Source of the DNA: Pseudovibrio exalbescens DSM 16456
Lineage (GTDB): Bacteria > Pseudomonadota > Alphaproteobacteria > Rhizobiales > Stappiaceae
Assembly: GCF_000422785.1 (NCBI RefSeq)
Contig: NZ_AUGS01000002.1
Location: 434,001-498,000, forward strand
Length of the DNA: 64,000 nucleotides
Direction: 5' to 3'
Positions 25,639 to 34,669 of the stretch are shown here, piece by piece. The notes beneath the pieces are model-generated. The model saw only the letters and a program-made list of their open reading frames with translations. It did no database searches and had not been told where the DNA came from. Position 1 is the stretch's first letter. Each line of letters starts with the position of its first letter. The translations under genes were made by a program, and so were the position numbers.

Positions 25639-26811
25639 CTAGACTTTCCGTGGTCCGCGCCAAGGATTTCCTTTGTACCAAGCGACTACATAAGCCACGG
25701 CCACAAGGCCGGCAAACCCTGCGAAGTTGGTAAAAAGCTCAGTGAGCATCGTTTTGCCCCCTAATGCCTCATCCCGAATGATGGAAAGGGTTTGGGCGAG
25801 AACAAGGCTGGCCAGAAACACTGCCAGTGATTGTTGGCCTACTTTCTGTACGACCTTGACAATCTGACCCCACCATCCGGAGGACAACAGGCGATTGCCC
25901 GCTTCACCGACAGCTATCCAAGACAAATAGGCTAAGGCAAGAAAATGGGCGTATCGGAATAGTCCGAATTCTGTCTTGGCGGTGAAGGGCCGCAGATCCC
26001 GTGCAATTTCCAGAAGCACTGGGTAGACGTGGAAGAGACGGAAATAGGAGAACGGTACTGACAGCACCAAAACGGCAATGGCGATGTAAATCAGTGAACG
26101 GGAGACTGGCGGTGCTGGTATCCAGCCGCGCATGAACGCAAAACCTGTAAAAAACAGCAGTTGCCAAGCGAAAGGATTGAAAAACCAGCGTCGATCTGTC
26201 CACGGTTCTGCAGGTAAATCAAGATAGCGAAATGTAGCTGCCAGCCAAAGTACCCCCATCACGCCAAACACTGCAGGCACGCCGCCCAACTTGTGGGCAA
26301 GCATCATCACCGGCATCAACGCCAGGATGACCAGGTACATGGGCAGAATGTCAAAGTAATTCGGCACATAGGTGAGTGTGAGCATGCCCGGAATGTTGAA
26401 CACCGGGTCTTCGAAAAGGTGCCAGAGATTCAGCCGGCCTACATAGTCAAAGCCGACAAGGCCGTGGATCTGCAAGAAGGCCAACCAACCGGCGAGAAGC
26501 AAGAGCAGGGCAATATGGGCCCAATAAACCTGCCAGACACGGAAGGAGACTCGAGCAGTTCCCATCCACCAACCTCGTTCTTCAAATACCTTTCCAAACG
26601 CGATGGCCGATGCCATGCCAGAGCAGAATACGAATATTTCTGCGGCATCAGAAAATCCGAACCGCGCAGGGATCCAGAGCGTCCACGTATTGCCGGGCGT
26701 ATGGGCCACAAAAATGATGAACATCGCCAGGCCTCGAAAGAAATCGAGCCGAGGATCTCGGGGGCGGATGGTCGTGGCTGCGGTGGCCGCCGTCGGTTGG
26801 TGCTTGTTCAA
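25639..26811 (-). CDS. opgC: OpgC-family membrane acyltransferase (glucan succinylation)
   Basis: A 390-residue protein with about ten predicted helices. The N-terminal RDPRLDFFRGLAMFIIFVAH is the conserved opening of the OpgC family, which succinylates osmoregulated periplasmic glucans. Its position beside and convergent with opgH supports this. The last residues are a short cytoplasmic tail. Confidence 0.9.
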   Translation of the reverse strand: MNKHQPTAATAATTIRPRDPRLDFFRGLAMFIIFVAHTPGNTWTLWIPARFGFSDAAEIFVFCSGMASAIAFGKVFEERGWWMGTARVSFRVWQVYWAHIALLLLLAGWLAFLQIHGLVGFDYVGRLNLWHLFEDPVFNIPGMLTLTYVPNYFDILPMYLVILALMPVMMLAHKLGGVPAVFGVMGVLWLAATFRYLDLPAEPWTDRRWFFNPFAWQLLFFTGFAFMRGWIPAPPVSRSLIYIAIAVLVLSVPFSYFRLFHVYPVLLEIARDLRPFTAKTEFGLFRYAHFLALAYLSWIAVGEAGNRLLSSGWWGQIVKVVQKVGQQSLAVFLASLVLAQTLSIIRDEALGGKTMLTELFTNFAGFAGLVAVAYVVAWYKGNPWRGPRKV

Positions 26812-26889
26812 CTGCTGGGTCTTTGTATGTGTGGTTGTGATGAAACTACTTACAAGTTACGTTAAGAAAGGCTTGAAATAAACCGCTAT

Positions 26890-28275
26890 TTACCTTGGAG
26901 TAGCGCGCAGGTTCGCATCCTGCATAACGGTGCTGGCTTTGGACATGCTGCCAGCACGGCCGGACCGGCTTTTGGCGTAATTGTCAAATGCGCCCCGCAA
27001 TGTAGTTCGTTCCGCAATCAAGGCCTGTGCTTCCTCCGCCAAACCGGCATTGAGGGCCGCTTCAATCAGCAAACGGAAAAAGACATCGCGCTGGGCATGA
27101 CTTCCGCCAATCTCTTGCAGATGTTCGTGCGCCGCTTTCAAATGTACGAAGGCCGAAAAGTAGTTGTTGCGATTAAAGTCCAGAATACCCTCAGCCGCCG
27201 GTAAGCCGGACCGTGCGGTGATCGCCCCCAACTCGCCCAGCCCTTGCTCTGCAGTTGCCTGCATCCGCTTGAGCATCGAGTCCGCATCCCTGAGGTGATT
27301 GCTGCGTGCCAGCGCCATCAGGTAGTGCAAGTCCGCAAACACGTTGCACCCATCATTCATTCTGCGCGTGGAAAGTGCGGCCAGCTCTTCCCATCTTCCA
27401 CCAACATTCACACCTTCCAGCTCGAGCCGCATTAACATGGAGGCACCATTGGAAATGTCTCGGTAGTCGTCGGTATGGTCAGCACGTATCTTGGAATCGT
27501 AAAGGTCAAGGACTCGGTCGGTATTCCCCTTGTCCAGATGCAGCAGGCCCAAATGCCACCAAACGTGGTAGCCGAAGTTATTGCAATGGGACCAGCCTTG
27601 CGGGTGGGCATCAAGCCATTGAATGCCCTGATCGCTTTCTCCGCACATGTCATAAACATGCGCCACGGCATGAAGTCCCCAGGCATCATCGGGCTGGTGT
27701 TCCACTGCTCCGCGCCCTGTGCGTTCTGCAGCGCCATACTCTCCGGTTTCTTCAAGGGCGAATGCGTGACACCCCTTGATGAAGCCATAAGCGGCATGGT
27801 TCGGAGTATAGGCATTCAGCACCGTTTCTATGGACCGGCGCATTTGAACGGGTTGACCCAGAACAAAGCGAATGGCGTGAATGAGTTTCACGAGCAGTGC
27901 GTCTTCCGGAAATTCGACAAGGGCAGTGTCGAGTTCATCAGCTGCACGACTTGGCCAGCCCTTTGTCCAATGGCGCAGCGCCTGTACATAGGCGGTCTCT
28001 CGGCGCGTCAAAGGCGTTTCAAGGCTGCTCTTCTCGGCAAGTGTAAGAGCTTCTTGGGCCACAGCCAACAATTCCGAGCGTCCAAGAAGCAGGTTGAAAA
28101 ACCCACGGGCGGCTTGCGCCAAAGCAAATGATTGATCTTCCTGTAATGTTTGCGTCAAGTATTCGGGTGTAGCAGCCCCATGCGCAAGAAATGCCATGAC
28201 GGTTTTGTTCCATGGTGGCACCGCATCTGCGTTGGTGACTGTCACGTCGTATCCGAATTGGTCAGTCACTCGCAT
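26890..28275 (-). CDS. TTC38-like tetratricopeptide repeat protein
   Basis: A 461-residue all-helical protein resembling the TTC38 family of TPR proteins: HAVAHVYDMCGESDQGIQWL, then CNNFGYHVWWHLGLLHLDKG. These two segments carry the conserved His and Trp residues of the family, which suggest a bound ligand or metal, but the function is unknown. It has no signal peptide. It reads toward opgC with 78 bp between. Confidence 0.82.
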   Translation of the reverse strand: MRVTDQFGYDVTVTNADAVPPWNKTVMAFLAHGAATPEYLTQTLQEDQSFALAQAARGFFNLLLGRSELLAVAQEALTLAEKSSLETPLTRRETAYVQALRHWTKGWPSRAADELDTALVEFPEDALLVKLIHAIRFVLGQPVQMRRSIETVLNAYTPNHAAYGFIKGCHAFALEETGEYGAAERTGRGAVEHQPDDAWGLHAVAHVYDMCGESDQGIQWLDAHPQGWSHCNNFGYHVWWHLGLLHLDKGNTDRVLDLYDSKIRADHTDDYRDISNGASMLMRLELEGVNVGGRWEELAALSTRRMNDGCNVFADLHYLMALARSNHLRDADSMLKRMQATAEQGLGELGAITARSGLPAAEGILDFNRNNYFSAFVHLKAAHEHLQEIGGSHAQRDVFFRLLIEAALNAGLAEEAQALIAERTTLRGAFDNYAKSRSGRAGSMSKASTVMQDANLRATPR

Positions 28276-28660
28276 GGGCCGATTCCGTCAATTGCGTGTG
28301 TGGTACATGAAAACAGGTGGGTGTGTCGCAATTGGGAAACTCCCACTTTCAAGCGCCAGCCAACATTCCGAAATTGAGAGATGACTAGCAAAACACAAAC
28401 TGGTGTGTGCGTTGTGTTCAGTATGAACCGGACCAACCGGGCGGGCCAACACCCGAAAAGCCCGTGGGTAACGAAGGGTTTGCACATAACATTTTGAAAA
28501 CTATGTAGTTTTGTGGTGGTGTTTTTGCGGTTTTGTGAAATGCAACTGTGTATAAAGTTTATTATTTCAATCACATTTGTCACTTGGCGTTAGTTTAGTC
28601 TTTTTCATCTTTAGTTGATGTGCTGGAGTTCACTAGAAAGCAACAAGATGAACAGGACAG
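28276..28660. other. 385-bp intergenic region, no gene recognised
   Basis: Divergent region between the TPR-protein gene and the YeeE/YedE gene. It is richer in A and T than its surroundings, with GT-rich tracts around 28510-28540 and a 7-bp inverted repeat (AACACAA with TTGTGTT, 28392-28418). No convincing coding frame, tRNA or known riboswitch was seen. It should hold promoters for both genes. Confidence 0.5.
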
Positions 28661-29872
28661 ATGGTTCCAGCGCATGACACCCCATCGACCGAGCCTGCAC
28701 CAGAGCCTCAATGGGCCGTTATCGGTGTTGGGTTGCTTGTCATGTTGTTTCTGGGTCTCTCCGCATTGCGGGTTGGCGAAAATGCCACATTTCCTGCGGT
28801 TCTCATTGGAATAGCTGCCGGTGTCAGCCTGTACAAGGCCAGCTTTGGTTTCACGGGCGGGTGGAGACTGGCTGTCGAAGAGCAGCGCACCCGACGCTTC
28901 CGGGCGCAGTTGGCTCTCATCTTGCTGGTATGCGTGATCAGCTTCCCTTTGCTTGAACATGGTTCACATATTGGATTGTCAACCGGAGGTTTCGTGTTCC
29001 CGTTTGGGATCAGTGCTGCCATCGGTGCTTTCTTGTTTGGTATCGGCATGAGGATGGCGGGCGGCTGCGGTTCCGGGACTCTCTTCACCCTTGGCGGTGG
29101 GTCAATGCGCATGCTGGTGACACTTGGCAGTTTTGTCGCTGGATCCGTTGTGGCAACGGCCCATTTGCCGCTGTGGCGTGAATTGCCGGCGCTTCCGGCT
29201 TTTTCTCTGGTTTCTGCGTTCGGTGCTGGGTGGGCGTTGTTTTTGACGGCGTTAACTCTTGGTGTTGTCGCATTGATTGCAATTGGAATTGAGAAGCATC
29301 GCTATGGAGAACTGGAGACTTCTGATACGCATGCCCCGCAACAAACGGGGGTGTGGTCTCCGGAGCGTGGTGCAATGGCGCTGGCGCTTACTTGCATCGC
29401 GACATTCATGTTCTTGGGGCGCCCTTGGGGCATTACATCCGGCTTCTCCTTGTGGGGCGCAAAGGTCCTTCATGCTGTTGGTATTCCAGTTGAGAACTGG
29501 CCATATTGGGAGGACCGGATGGCGGCGGTGCATGCCCCGCTGTTTGCTGATACCACCTCGCTGATGAATCTGGGCATTATGGGCGGAGCGCTGATGGCCG
29601 CTGGTCATGCGGGCCGATTTCGGCCCACGCTGAACCTTTCGCAGACCGACCTGATGCTGGCGGCAGCCGGAGGCATGTTCATGGGATATGGCGCGCGTCT
29701 GGCGTATGGCTGCAACATTGGAGCTTACATTGGTGGTATTACCAGCGGATCTTTGCATGGTTGGTTATGGCTGGTGTGCGCGCTTACTGGTTTTTGGGTG
29801 GTGAGCCGAGCAAGCACTTTCGTGTACGGTCGGCGCGTAGGCTGTGACGAAGCAACCAGTAATCCCAGATAG
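28661..29872 (+). CDS. YeeE/YedE (TsuA-type) sulfur-compound transporter
   Basis: A 403-residue protein with about ten membrane helices. The two conserved Cys-containing motifs GGCGSGTLFTLGGG (near residue 145) and YGCNIGAYIGGITSGSLHGW (near residue 355) match the TsuA family, whose cysteines line a path for thiosulfate. The substrate could be thiosulfate or another sulfur species. A DUF302 protein follows 18 bp later, likely in one operon; DUF302 proteins often accompany sulfur-related transporters. Confidence 0.88.
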   Translation: MVPAHDTPSTEPAPEPQWAVIGVGLLVMLFLGLSALRVGENATFPAVLIGIAAGVSLYKASFGFTGGWRLAVEEQRTRRFRAQLALILLVCVISFPLLEHGSHIGLSTGGFVFPFGISAAIGAFLFGIGMRMAGGCGSGTLFTLGGGSMRMLVTLGSFVAGSVVATAHLPLWRELPALPAFSLVSAFGAGWALFLTALTLGVVALIAIGIEKHRYGELETSDTHAPQQTGVWSPERGAMALALTCIATFMFLGRPWGITSGFSLWGAKVLHAVGIPVENWPYWEDRMAAVHAPLFADTTSLMNLGIMGGALMAAGHAGRFRPTLNLSQTDLMLAAAGGMFMGYGARLAYGCNIGAYIGGITSGSLHGWLWLVCALTGFWVVSRASTFVYGRRVGCDEATSNPR

Positions 29873-29890
29873 AGAAATGGGAGCAAGCTC

Positions 29891-30346
29891 ATGTACCTTA
29901 TGCGAGTGATCTTCTTGTGCTGCGGACTCGTTTTGGCGGGTTTGCCCAGTCATGCCGGGCAAGGATTTGATGCTCCCGAGGGATGGCGCGTTGTTGGCAC
30001 AGAGAAATCCTATGGGGATTTGGTGGAGGACCTCAAGGCAGCCATATCGGCCGAGGATATGGGAATCGTAACACAAGCCAGTGCATCTGTTGGGGCCGAG
30101 CGGCAAGGCATCGCAATCCCGGGCAATACCGTGATTGGTGTATATCGCAATGACTTTGCGCGGCGCATGTTGGCAGCCTCGGTTCCGGCTGGAATTGAAG
30201 CCCCCATTCGGTTTTACGTGACCGAGAATGCGGACAAAACGGCTACGTTGTCATGGAAACCCCCGAGCTTTGTGTTTGAGCCCTACATCGATAGTGGCGG
30301 TGATGAGTTGATTGGCCTTGCGCAGGAGTTGGACGTCATTTTTTAG
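29891..30346 (+). CDS. DUF302 family exported protein
   Basis: A 151-residue protein with a signal peptide (LMRVIFLCCGLVLAGLPSHA, cut near residue 23). The body contains the DUF302 core: SYGDLVEDLKAAISAEDMGIV, then VIGVYRNDFARRMLAAS and a late FVFEPY strand. The function of the family is unknown. It is probably periplasmic and cotranscribed with the YeeE/YedE transporter. Confidence 0.8.
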   Translation: MYLMRVIFLCCGLVLAGLPSHAGQGFDAPEGWRVVGTEKSYGDLVEDLKAAISAEDMGIVTQASASVGAERQGIAIPGNTVIGVYRNDFARRMLAASVPAGIEAPIRFYVTENADKTATLSWKPPSFVFEPYIDSGGDELIGLAQELDVIF

Positions 30347-30382
30347 CGCATTGCGGACAGAGCAATCAAAAATGAGTAGGGT

Positions 30383-32008
30383 CTACAACAGATCGTCATA
30401 GGCGCGGCGGTCGATGCGGCAGGCCAGAATGGTGAAGGTATCGCGCTTCAAAGCCGCTGTTGCCTCTCGCGCAAGTGTGTCCGTATCTTCAATCCAGACA
30501 CCATGGCCGCCAAAGGCATGGGCGAGTGCGGGAAAGTTCGTTTCTTCGAAGTCAACGCCGAGGTTTGGATGTTGAGATTTGCGTTGCTTGAGCTCAATCA
30601 ATGACAGGCTGCGGTCTACCAAAACGCAGAGAATGACGGGCAACCCCGCATCGCGTAGTGTCGCCAGTTCACCAAGGCCCATTTCCAGCCCTGCATCGCC
30701 GACGAACACCAACACCGGCGTTTCCGGGGATGCCATCTTGAACCCGGCTGCCAATGGCAAGGCGCAGGCCATGGTGCATAATGCAGAACTTTGCAGCATG
30801 TGCCGAGGCGCGGGACAGCGCCATATCTGGCTGGCCAGAATACGATGGGCGCCGCTGTCCGCTGTTGTCACTGTTGTTTGGGGCATTACACGGCGCAAGC
30901 AGTGGATCACGCTTGCTGGTCCCCATCCGGATGGCTCAGGTGCAAAGGCTTCATTCAGGTTCCGCTGCACCTGTTGCAGAGCCAATTCAGGCTGCCGTTC
31001 TGTTAGTTCTGTGCATGCCTGCGCCAGAGCACACAGTATCGCCTTGATGTCTCCGATGACACTACAGTTTACCCGGTGCATTCCGTGGGTCCGCTCCACG
31101 GGGGAGATATCGATCACTTCGGTTGTTTCAGGCCAAGGGTTGCGCCAGTTAATGCGCATTTCGATGGGGTCGTAGCCGATCAATAGAACGAGATCTGCGG
31201 CCGCTACTTCAGGCAACAAAATGTGGTCCGCCTTTGGCGACAAACCAGCCCCGCCCAAAGACAGCGGATGAGACTCGTCCATGAGACCCTTGCCCTTGTA
31301 GGTGGTGATCAATGGCAGGCCCATCTTTTCACAAAGGGTACGCACGGCATCACCTGCACCGGCGTTCACAGCATCAACACCGGCAATGGCCAAAGGTCGT
31401 TTGGCGTTGGCCAGGCGGCCGACCACATCTCGGATCACGGTACAGTCAGGGGTCGAGCGTACTGCGGAGGGTAGGTGGCTTGGCTGAATGGTCTCTTCGG
31501 TTTCCATCTCCGCAACAGAAATGGGAACGTCAATGTGCACCGGACCAGGTTGGCCGGAAAGTGCGAGCGATATGGCCTTGTCCATGATCACGTTCAATGC
31601 GCCGGTTGTGGCCCGAAAGCTTCCCTTCACCACAGGGGCGAGCAACTCCTGATGATTGAAGATCTGATGGGTGTAAGTTTGGGCATCGACGCTGTCTACG
31701 CAGCCGCTGAGAAAAATCAGCGGCACCTTGTCCTGAAAGGCATTGGCCACGGTGTTAACGGCATTTGCCACGCCGGGGCCGATGGTAGCCAACAAGATCG
31801 CAGGGGCGTCCTCTCCCTTTGTTGCCATTGCATGCCAACTTCCCTCAGCCATGAAGCCACCGGCATTCTCGTGTTTTACCAGTGAAAACCGGATTCCCGC
31901 TTTGTCCAGCGCATCCATGAGGGCGAGAACTTCTCCGCCGGGAATGCCGAACGCATAACGGGCACCGGAAAGAGCCAGCTTGCTTGCAATCAGATCAGCA
32001 CCGCGCAT
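30383..32008 (-). CDS. ThDP-dependent enzyme, acetolactate synthase-like
   Basis: A 541-residue thiamine-diphosphate enzyme with the usual three domains. The catalytic Glu is Glu47 in LVKHENAGGFMAEG. The cofactor motif normally GDG-X24-27-N reads GDAGLEMGLGELATLRDAG and ends VLVDRSLSLIE, so both the second Gly and the final Asn differ (Ala and Asp). The variant may still bind ThDP, but catalysis is uncertain. It starts in TAATG overlap with the CoA-transferase, suggesting a shared pathway for an acyl-CoA or 2-oxoacid substrate. It is not obviously oxalyl-CoA decarboxylase. Confidence 0.8.
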   Translation of the reverse strand: MRGADLIASKLALSGARYAFGIPGGEVLALMDALDKAGIRFSLVKHENAGGFMAEGSWHAMATKGEDAPAILLATIGPGVANAVNTVANAFQDKVPLIFLSGCVDSVDAQTYTHQIFNHQELLAPVVKGSFRATTGALNVIMDKAISLALSGQPGPVHIDVPISVAEMETEETIQPSHLPSAVRSTPDCTVIRDVVGRLANAKRPLAIAGVDAVNAGAGDAVRTLCEKMGLPLITTYKGKGLMDESHPLSLGGAGLSPKADHILLPEVAAADLVLLIGYDPIEMRINWRNPWPETTEVIDISPVERTHGMHRVNCSVIGDIKAILCALAQACTELTERQPELALQQVQRNLNEAFAPEPSGWGPASVIHCLRRVMPQTTVTTADSGAHRILASQIWRCPAPRHMLQSSALCTMACALPLAAGFKMASPETPVLVFVGDAGLEMGLGELATLRDAGLPVILCVLVDRSLSLIELKQRKSQHPNLGVDFEETNFPALAHAFGGHGVWIEDTDTLAREATAALKRDTFTILACRIDRRAYDDLL

Positions 32009-33279
32009 TACTTGTCCTCTTCCATTTCAATGATGTGTGCATTGGCCAGGCCCTCGAGGCTTGCGGCATCAAGTTCCAGCAGATCGCTCAGAACCTGTCG
32101 TGTATCGGCGCCGCGTATGGGTGGGGCATGGCGATAGGTGACGGGTGTCCGGCTCAGCTTGATGGGACTGCCAATCAGGTCCATATGCCCATCACGGGCA
32201 GCAGGATGGGCCATGGAAATCCGCATTTCTCGATGCAATATCTGCGGATCGTTGAATACATCATCCAGATTGTTGACTGGCCCACAGGGAACCCCGGCGG
32301 CTTCGAGGCTTTCGATCCAGTCCTTGCGGCAGCGTTGAACAGTGATTTGGCGCAACAAGGGCACAAGTTCCCGGCGGTTCCGCACCCGGTCCGCGTTGCG
32401 AGCAAAGCGATCATCCGTGGCAAGATAACCGGTTCCGGCAACCGCACAGAAACGTTGAAACTGGGTGTCATTTCCGACGGCAAGAATGAAGTCCCCGTCT
32501 GATGCCGGGAATGTCTCGTAAGGGACAATGGTGGGGTGTCCATTGCCCAGACGTCCCGGAACCACGCCCGAAACAAGATACCCAACGCCTTGATTGATAA
32601 GCCAAGCGATCTGTGTGTCCAGCAAGGACATGTCAATATGTTGTCCCTGATTGGATTTGTGGCGCTCATGCAGGGCCGCAAGCACCGCGTTGGCTGCATA
32701 CTGACCGCACACGAAATCTGCTATGCCAACACCGACTTTGGTCGGGCTGCCCCCATCTTCATCTGTTTGGCCGGTCAAAGACATGATGCCGCCCATTCCC
32801 TGGATAAGGAAATCATAGCCGGCACGGTGTGCATAGGGGCCGGTTTGCCCGAACCCGGTAATGGAGCAATAGATGAGACGCGGGTTGATCAAGCTCAGCG
32901 CTTGATAGTCCAATCCCTTTCGTTGCAGATCGCCAACCTTGAAGTTTTCAATGAGGATGTCGGCTTTTTTTGCCAAAGCCTTGACCAGATCCTGCCCCTG
33001 CCGTGTCGACAGATCCAGCGCAACAGATTGTTTGTTGCGATTGGCAGACAGGTAGTACGCACTCTCGGATGTGTCTTCTCCTGCCTCATTCTTGAGAAAG
33101 GGCGGCCCCCATCCCCGTGTGTCATCCCCCTTGAAAGCCCGCTCTATCTTGATAATCCGCGCACCGAGATCGCCCAGCATTTGCGAACAGGTTGGTCCCG
33201 CCAAGATGCGTGAAAGATCGAGCACAATCAGCCCATCCAAGGGGCCGCATGTCGAGGATGGTTGGTCTGGATGTGACAC
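32008..33279 (-). CDS. CaiB/BaiF (class III) CoA-transferase
   Basis: A 423-residue family III CoA-transferase. Motifs: GLIVLDLSRILAGPTCSQML near residue 15, IKIERAFKGDDTRGWGPPF and the catalytic Asp in KVGVGIADFVCGQYAAN. The partner gene (ThDP enzyme) overlaps its stop codon by 1 bp. The pair would activate an acid to its CoA ester and process it. The acid cannot be named. Confidence 0.92.
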   Translation of the reverse strand: MSHPDQPSSTCGPLDGLIVLDLSRILAGPTCSQMLGDLGARIIKIERAFKGDDTRGWGPPFLKNEAGEDTSESAYYLSANRNKQSVALDLSTRQGQDLVKALAKKADILIENFKVGDLQRKGLDYQALSLINPRLIYCSITGFGQTGPYAHRAGYDFLIQGMGGIMSLTGQTDEDGGSPTKVGVGIADFVCGQYAANAVLAALHERHKSNQGQHIDMSLLDTQIAWLINQGVGYLVSGVVPGRLGNGHPTIVPYETFPASDGDFILAVGNDTQFQRFCAVAGTGYLATDDRFARNADRVRNRRELVPLLRQITVQRCRKDWIESLEAAGVPCGPVNNLDDVFNDPQILHREMRISMAHPAARDGHMDLIGSPIKLSRTPVTYRHAPPIRGADTRQVLSDLLELDAASLEGLANAHIIEMEEDK

Positions 33280-33381
33280 GTTTGGGCCCCCAAGGTTTTT
33301 CGCATGGGCTTGAAAGAACCCACATGCTACCGGCTTTCATGATGGGGTGCGGTCGCTTTTCTTCACGTTTTCGGGAGCGGT

Positions 33382-33465
33382 GCTGCCCCAGCTCATCTTC
33401 TTGACGGATGTTTTGAAACCTCGCAACCCTTGCTAAGCCGGAGGTGCCGGGGCAGCCCCTTTTTT
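33382..33465. other. Repeat-containing intergenic stretch with GC-rich inverted repeat
   Basis: GCTGCCCC at 33382-33389 is the exact complement of GGGGCAGC at 33449-33456, and the latter is followed by CCCC and T6. The region is between two minus-strand genes, so a plus-strand terminator has no upstream gene. It may form a hairpin in the channel-gene transcript, or be fortuitous. Confidence 0.3.
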
Positions 33466-33491
33466 ATAACTGACGTTGCGTTTTCAAATGA

Positions 33492-34295
33492 CTAATTCCA
33501 ATCCCCTTCAGTCGGGATATTCAGGGTTTCGCCGCAGTGTTTGCAGTGAACAGCATCCGGATCGTGTCGGTTGAGCCCACAGCTTGGGCAAGTGTACTTG
33601 ACCTTTGCGGGACGAAAAATGGTCTGGATCAGTCGTAGAAACAGGGCCACACCGAAAATCATGATCAGTATCGTAACAAAACGGCCCATGGTGTCCGACA
33701 TGGTGATGTCGCCAAAGCCGGTTGTGGTCAATGTGGTCACAGTGAAGTAAAGAGCATCCATGAAGTTGTTGATTGAAGGGTTCAAGTGCCCTTCAAGCAC
33801 ATAAACGACTGCAGAAACAACAAACACGAAGACGATGAGGTTGATGGCTGAATGGATGATTTCTTCATTGCGCCGGAACCATTTCGACATCTCTCTCAGT
33901 TCGCTTACCATGCGGTATGACCGCAACAGGCGCAGCATGCGCATCACACGCAAGAACCCCAGATTATCAACGAAGGCTGATGCGAACAGCGATGCGATTA
34001 CGATCAGGTCCGTAATGGCGGTAATCTCCAGCGCGGCTCGCCAAGGGCGCATGGTCATGAATAGGCGCAGGATATAGTCCGCCAACAAAACAACGCCGAT
34101 AATGTAGTCCAGCGTGTGGTTTTGTGACTCGATACCCAATGTTGCGGCATAGACAAAGTAACTGATGGTTATCAGATCAAACCCCAATAGCCCCAGACGC
34201 CAAGCATTGGAGTAGGGCTCGGAGCCGAAGTACAGCTTGCGCAAACGGGTGCGAGCAACCTCAATGATGCTTTTCTGGTGATCGTCTTCTGTCAC
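33492..34295 (-). CDS. Voltage-gated potassium channel with C-terminal zinc ribbon
   Basis: A 267-residue, six-helix ion channel. The S4 segment has five regularly spaced arginines (residues 116 to 128, FLRVMRMLRLLRSYR). The pore and selectivity filter TTTGFGDI is at 191-198. After the last helix, the cytoplasmic tail holds Cys236, Cys239, Cys251 and Cys254 (CPSCG ... CKHCGE), a zinc-ribbon-type four-Cys site. A short zinc ribbon on a Kv-like channel is unusual and could serve gating or regulation. No partner gene is evident. Confidence 0.88.
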   Translation of the reverse strand: MTEDDHQKSIIEVARTRLRKLYFGSEPYSNAWRLGLLGFDLITISYFVYAATLGIESQNHTLDYIIGVVLLADYILRLFMTMRPWRAALEITAITDLIVIASLFASAFVDNLGFLRVMRMLRLLRSYRMVSELREMSKWFRRNEEIIHSAINLIVFVFVVSAVVYVLEGHLNPSINNFMDALYFTVTTLTTTGFGDITMSDTMGRFVTILIMIFGVALFLRLIQTIFRPAKVKYTCPSCGLNRHDPDAVHCKHCGETLNIPTEGDWN

Positions 34296-34669
34296 TGTGC
34301 CACCTTTTCTGACTACTGTGTTTATGCAGTCCTCAAGCTGTATAATCGACTCACCTTGGTAGTGATTGAGCAGTAAACTCTCTGGTTGCGCATCCCCAGC
34401 ATATCACGCAGTCTTACAGCCGTAAGTGCTCTAAGTGTATTTGCTTCATCTCTATGCTTTGGGGGTTGATATTCGCCAAAGAATGTAGAGGAATATCGAT
34501 TATGTGATATTGATCACGGGACAGGAGGCGACAGTTAAGGTAAACGGCGCAACAGTGCCGAACTTATGAGACGTTTCCAGCCTCTAGGGCTTTTGTACAG
34601 CACCTGTTTCATGCGGAGTTTTTGCCCTTCCAACGCAATTTGCCGCACATCCTCAATGTGAGTAAAGAT
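34296..34669. other. 374-bp intergenic region with CRP-like palindrome
   Basis: Divergent region between the channel and the RND adaptor. It holds the CRP-type palindrome noted separately, and AT-rich segments suited to promoters. No other gene or RNA was recognised. Confidence 0.5.
34503..34518. promoter_or_regulatory. CRP/FNR-family-like palindrome upstream of RND operon
   Basis: TGTGATATTGATCACG fits the CRP consensus TGTGA-N6-TCACA with one mismatch at the last base. It is 152 bp before the adaptor ATG. Only sequence similarity supports it. Confidence 0.4.

Noticed and set aside
28392-28418. AACACAA / TTGTGTT inverted repeat in the intergenic gap
   Set aside because: 7-bp arms in low-complexity GT-rich DNA, without T-run or known regulator; likely chance.
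30383-33279. Assigning the CoA-transferase/ThDP pair to oxalate catabolism (Frc/Oxc)
   Set aside because: The ThDP protein resembles acetolactate synthase-like proteins more than oxalyl-CoA decarboxylase, and its cofactor motif is altered; oxalate is not supported.
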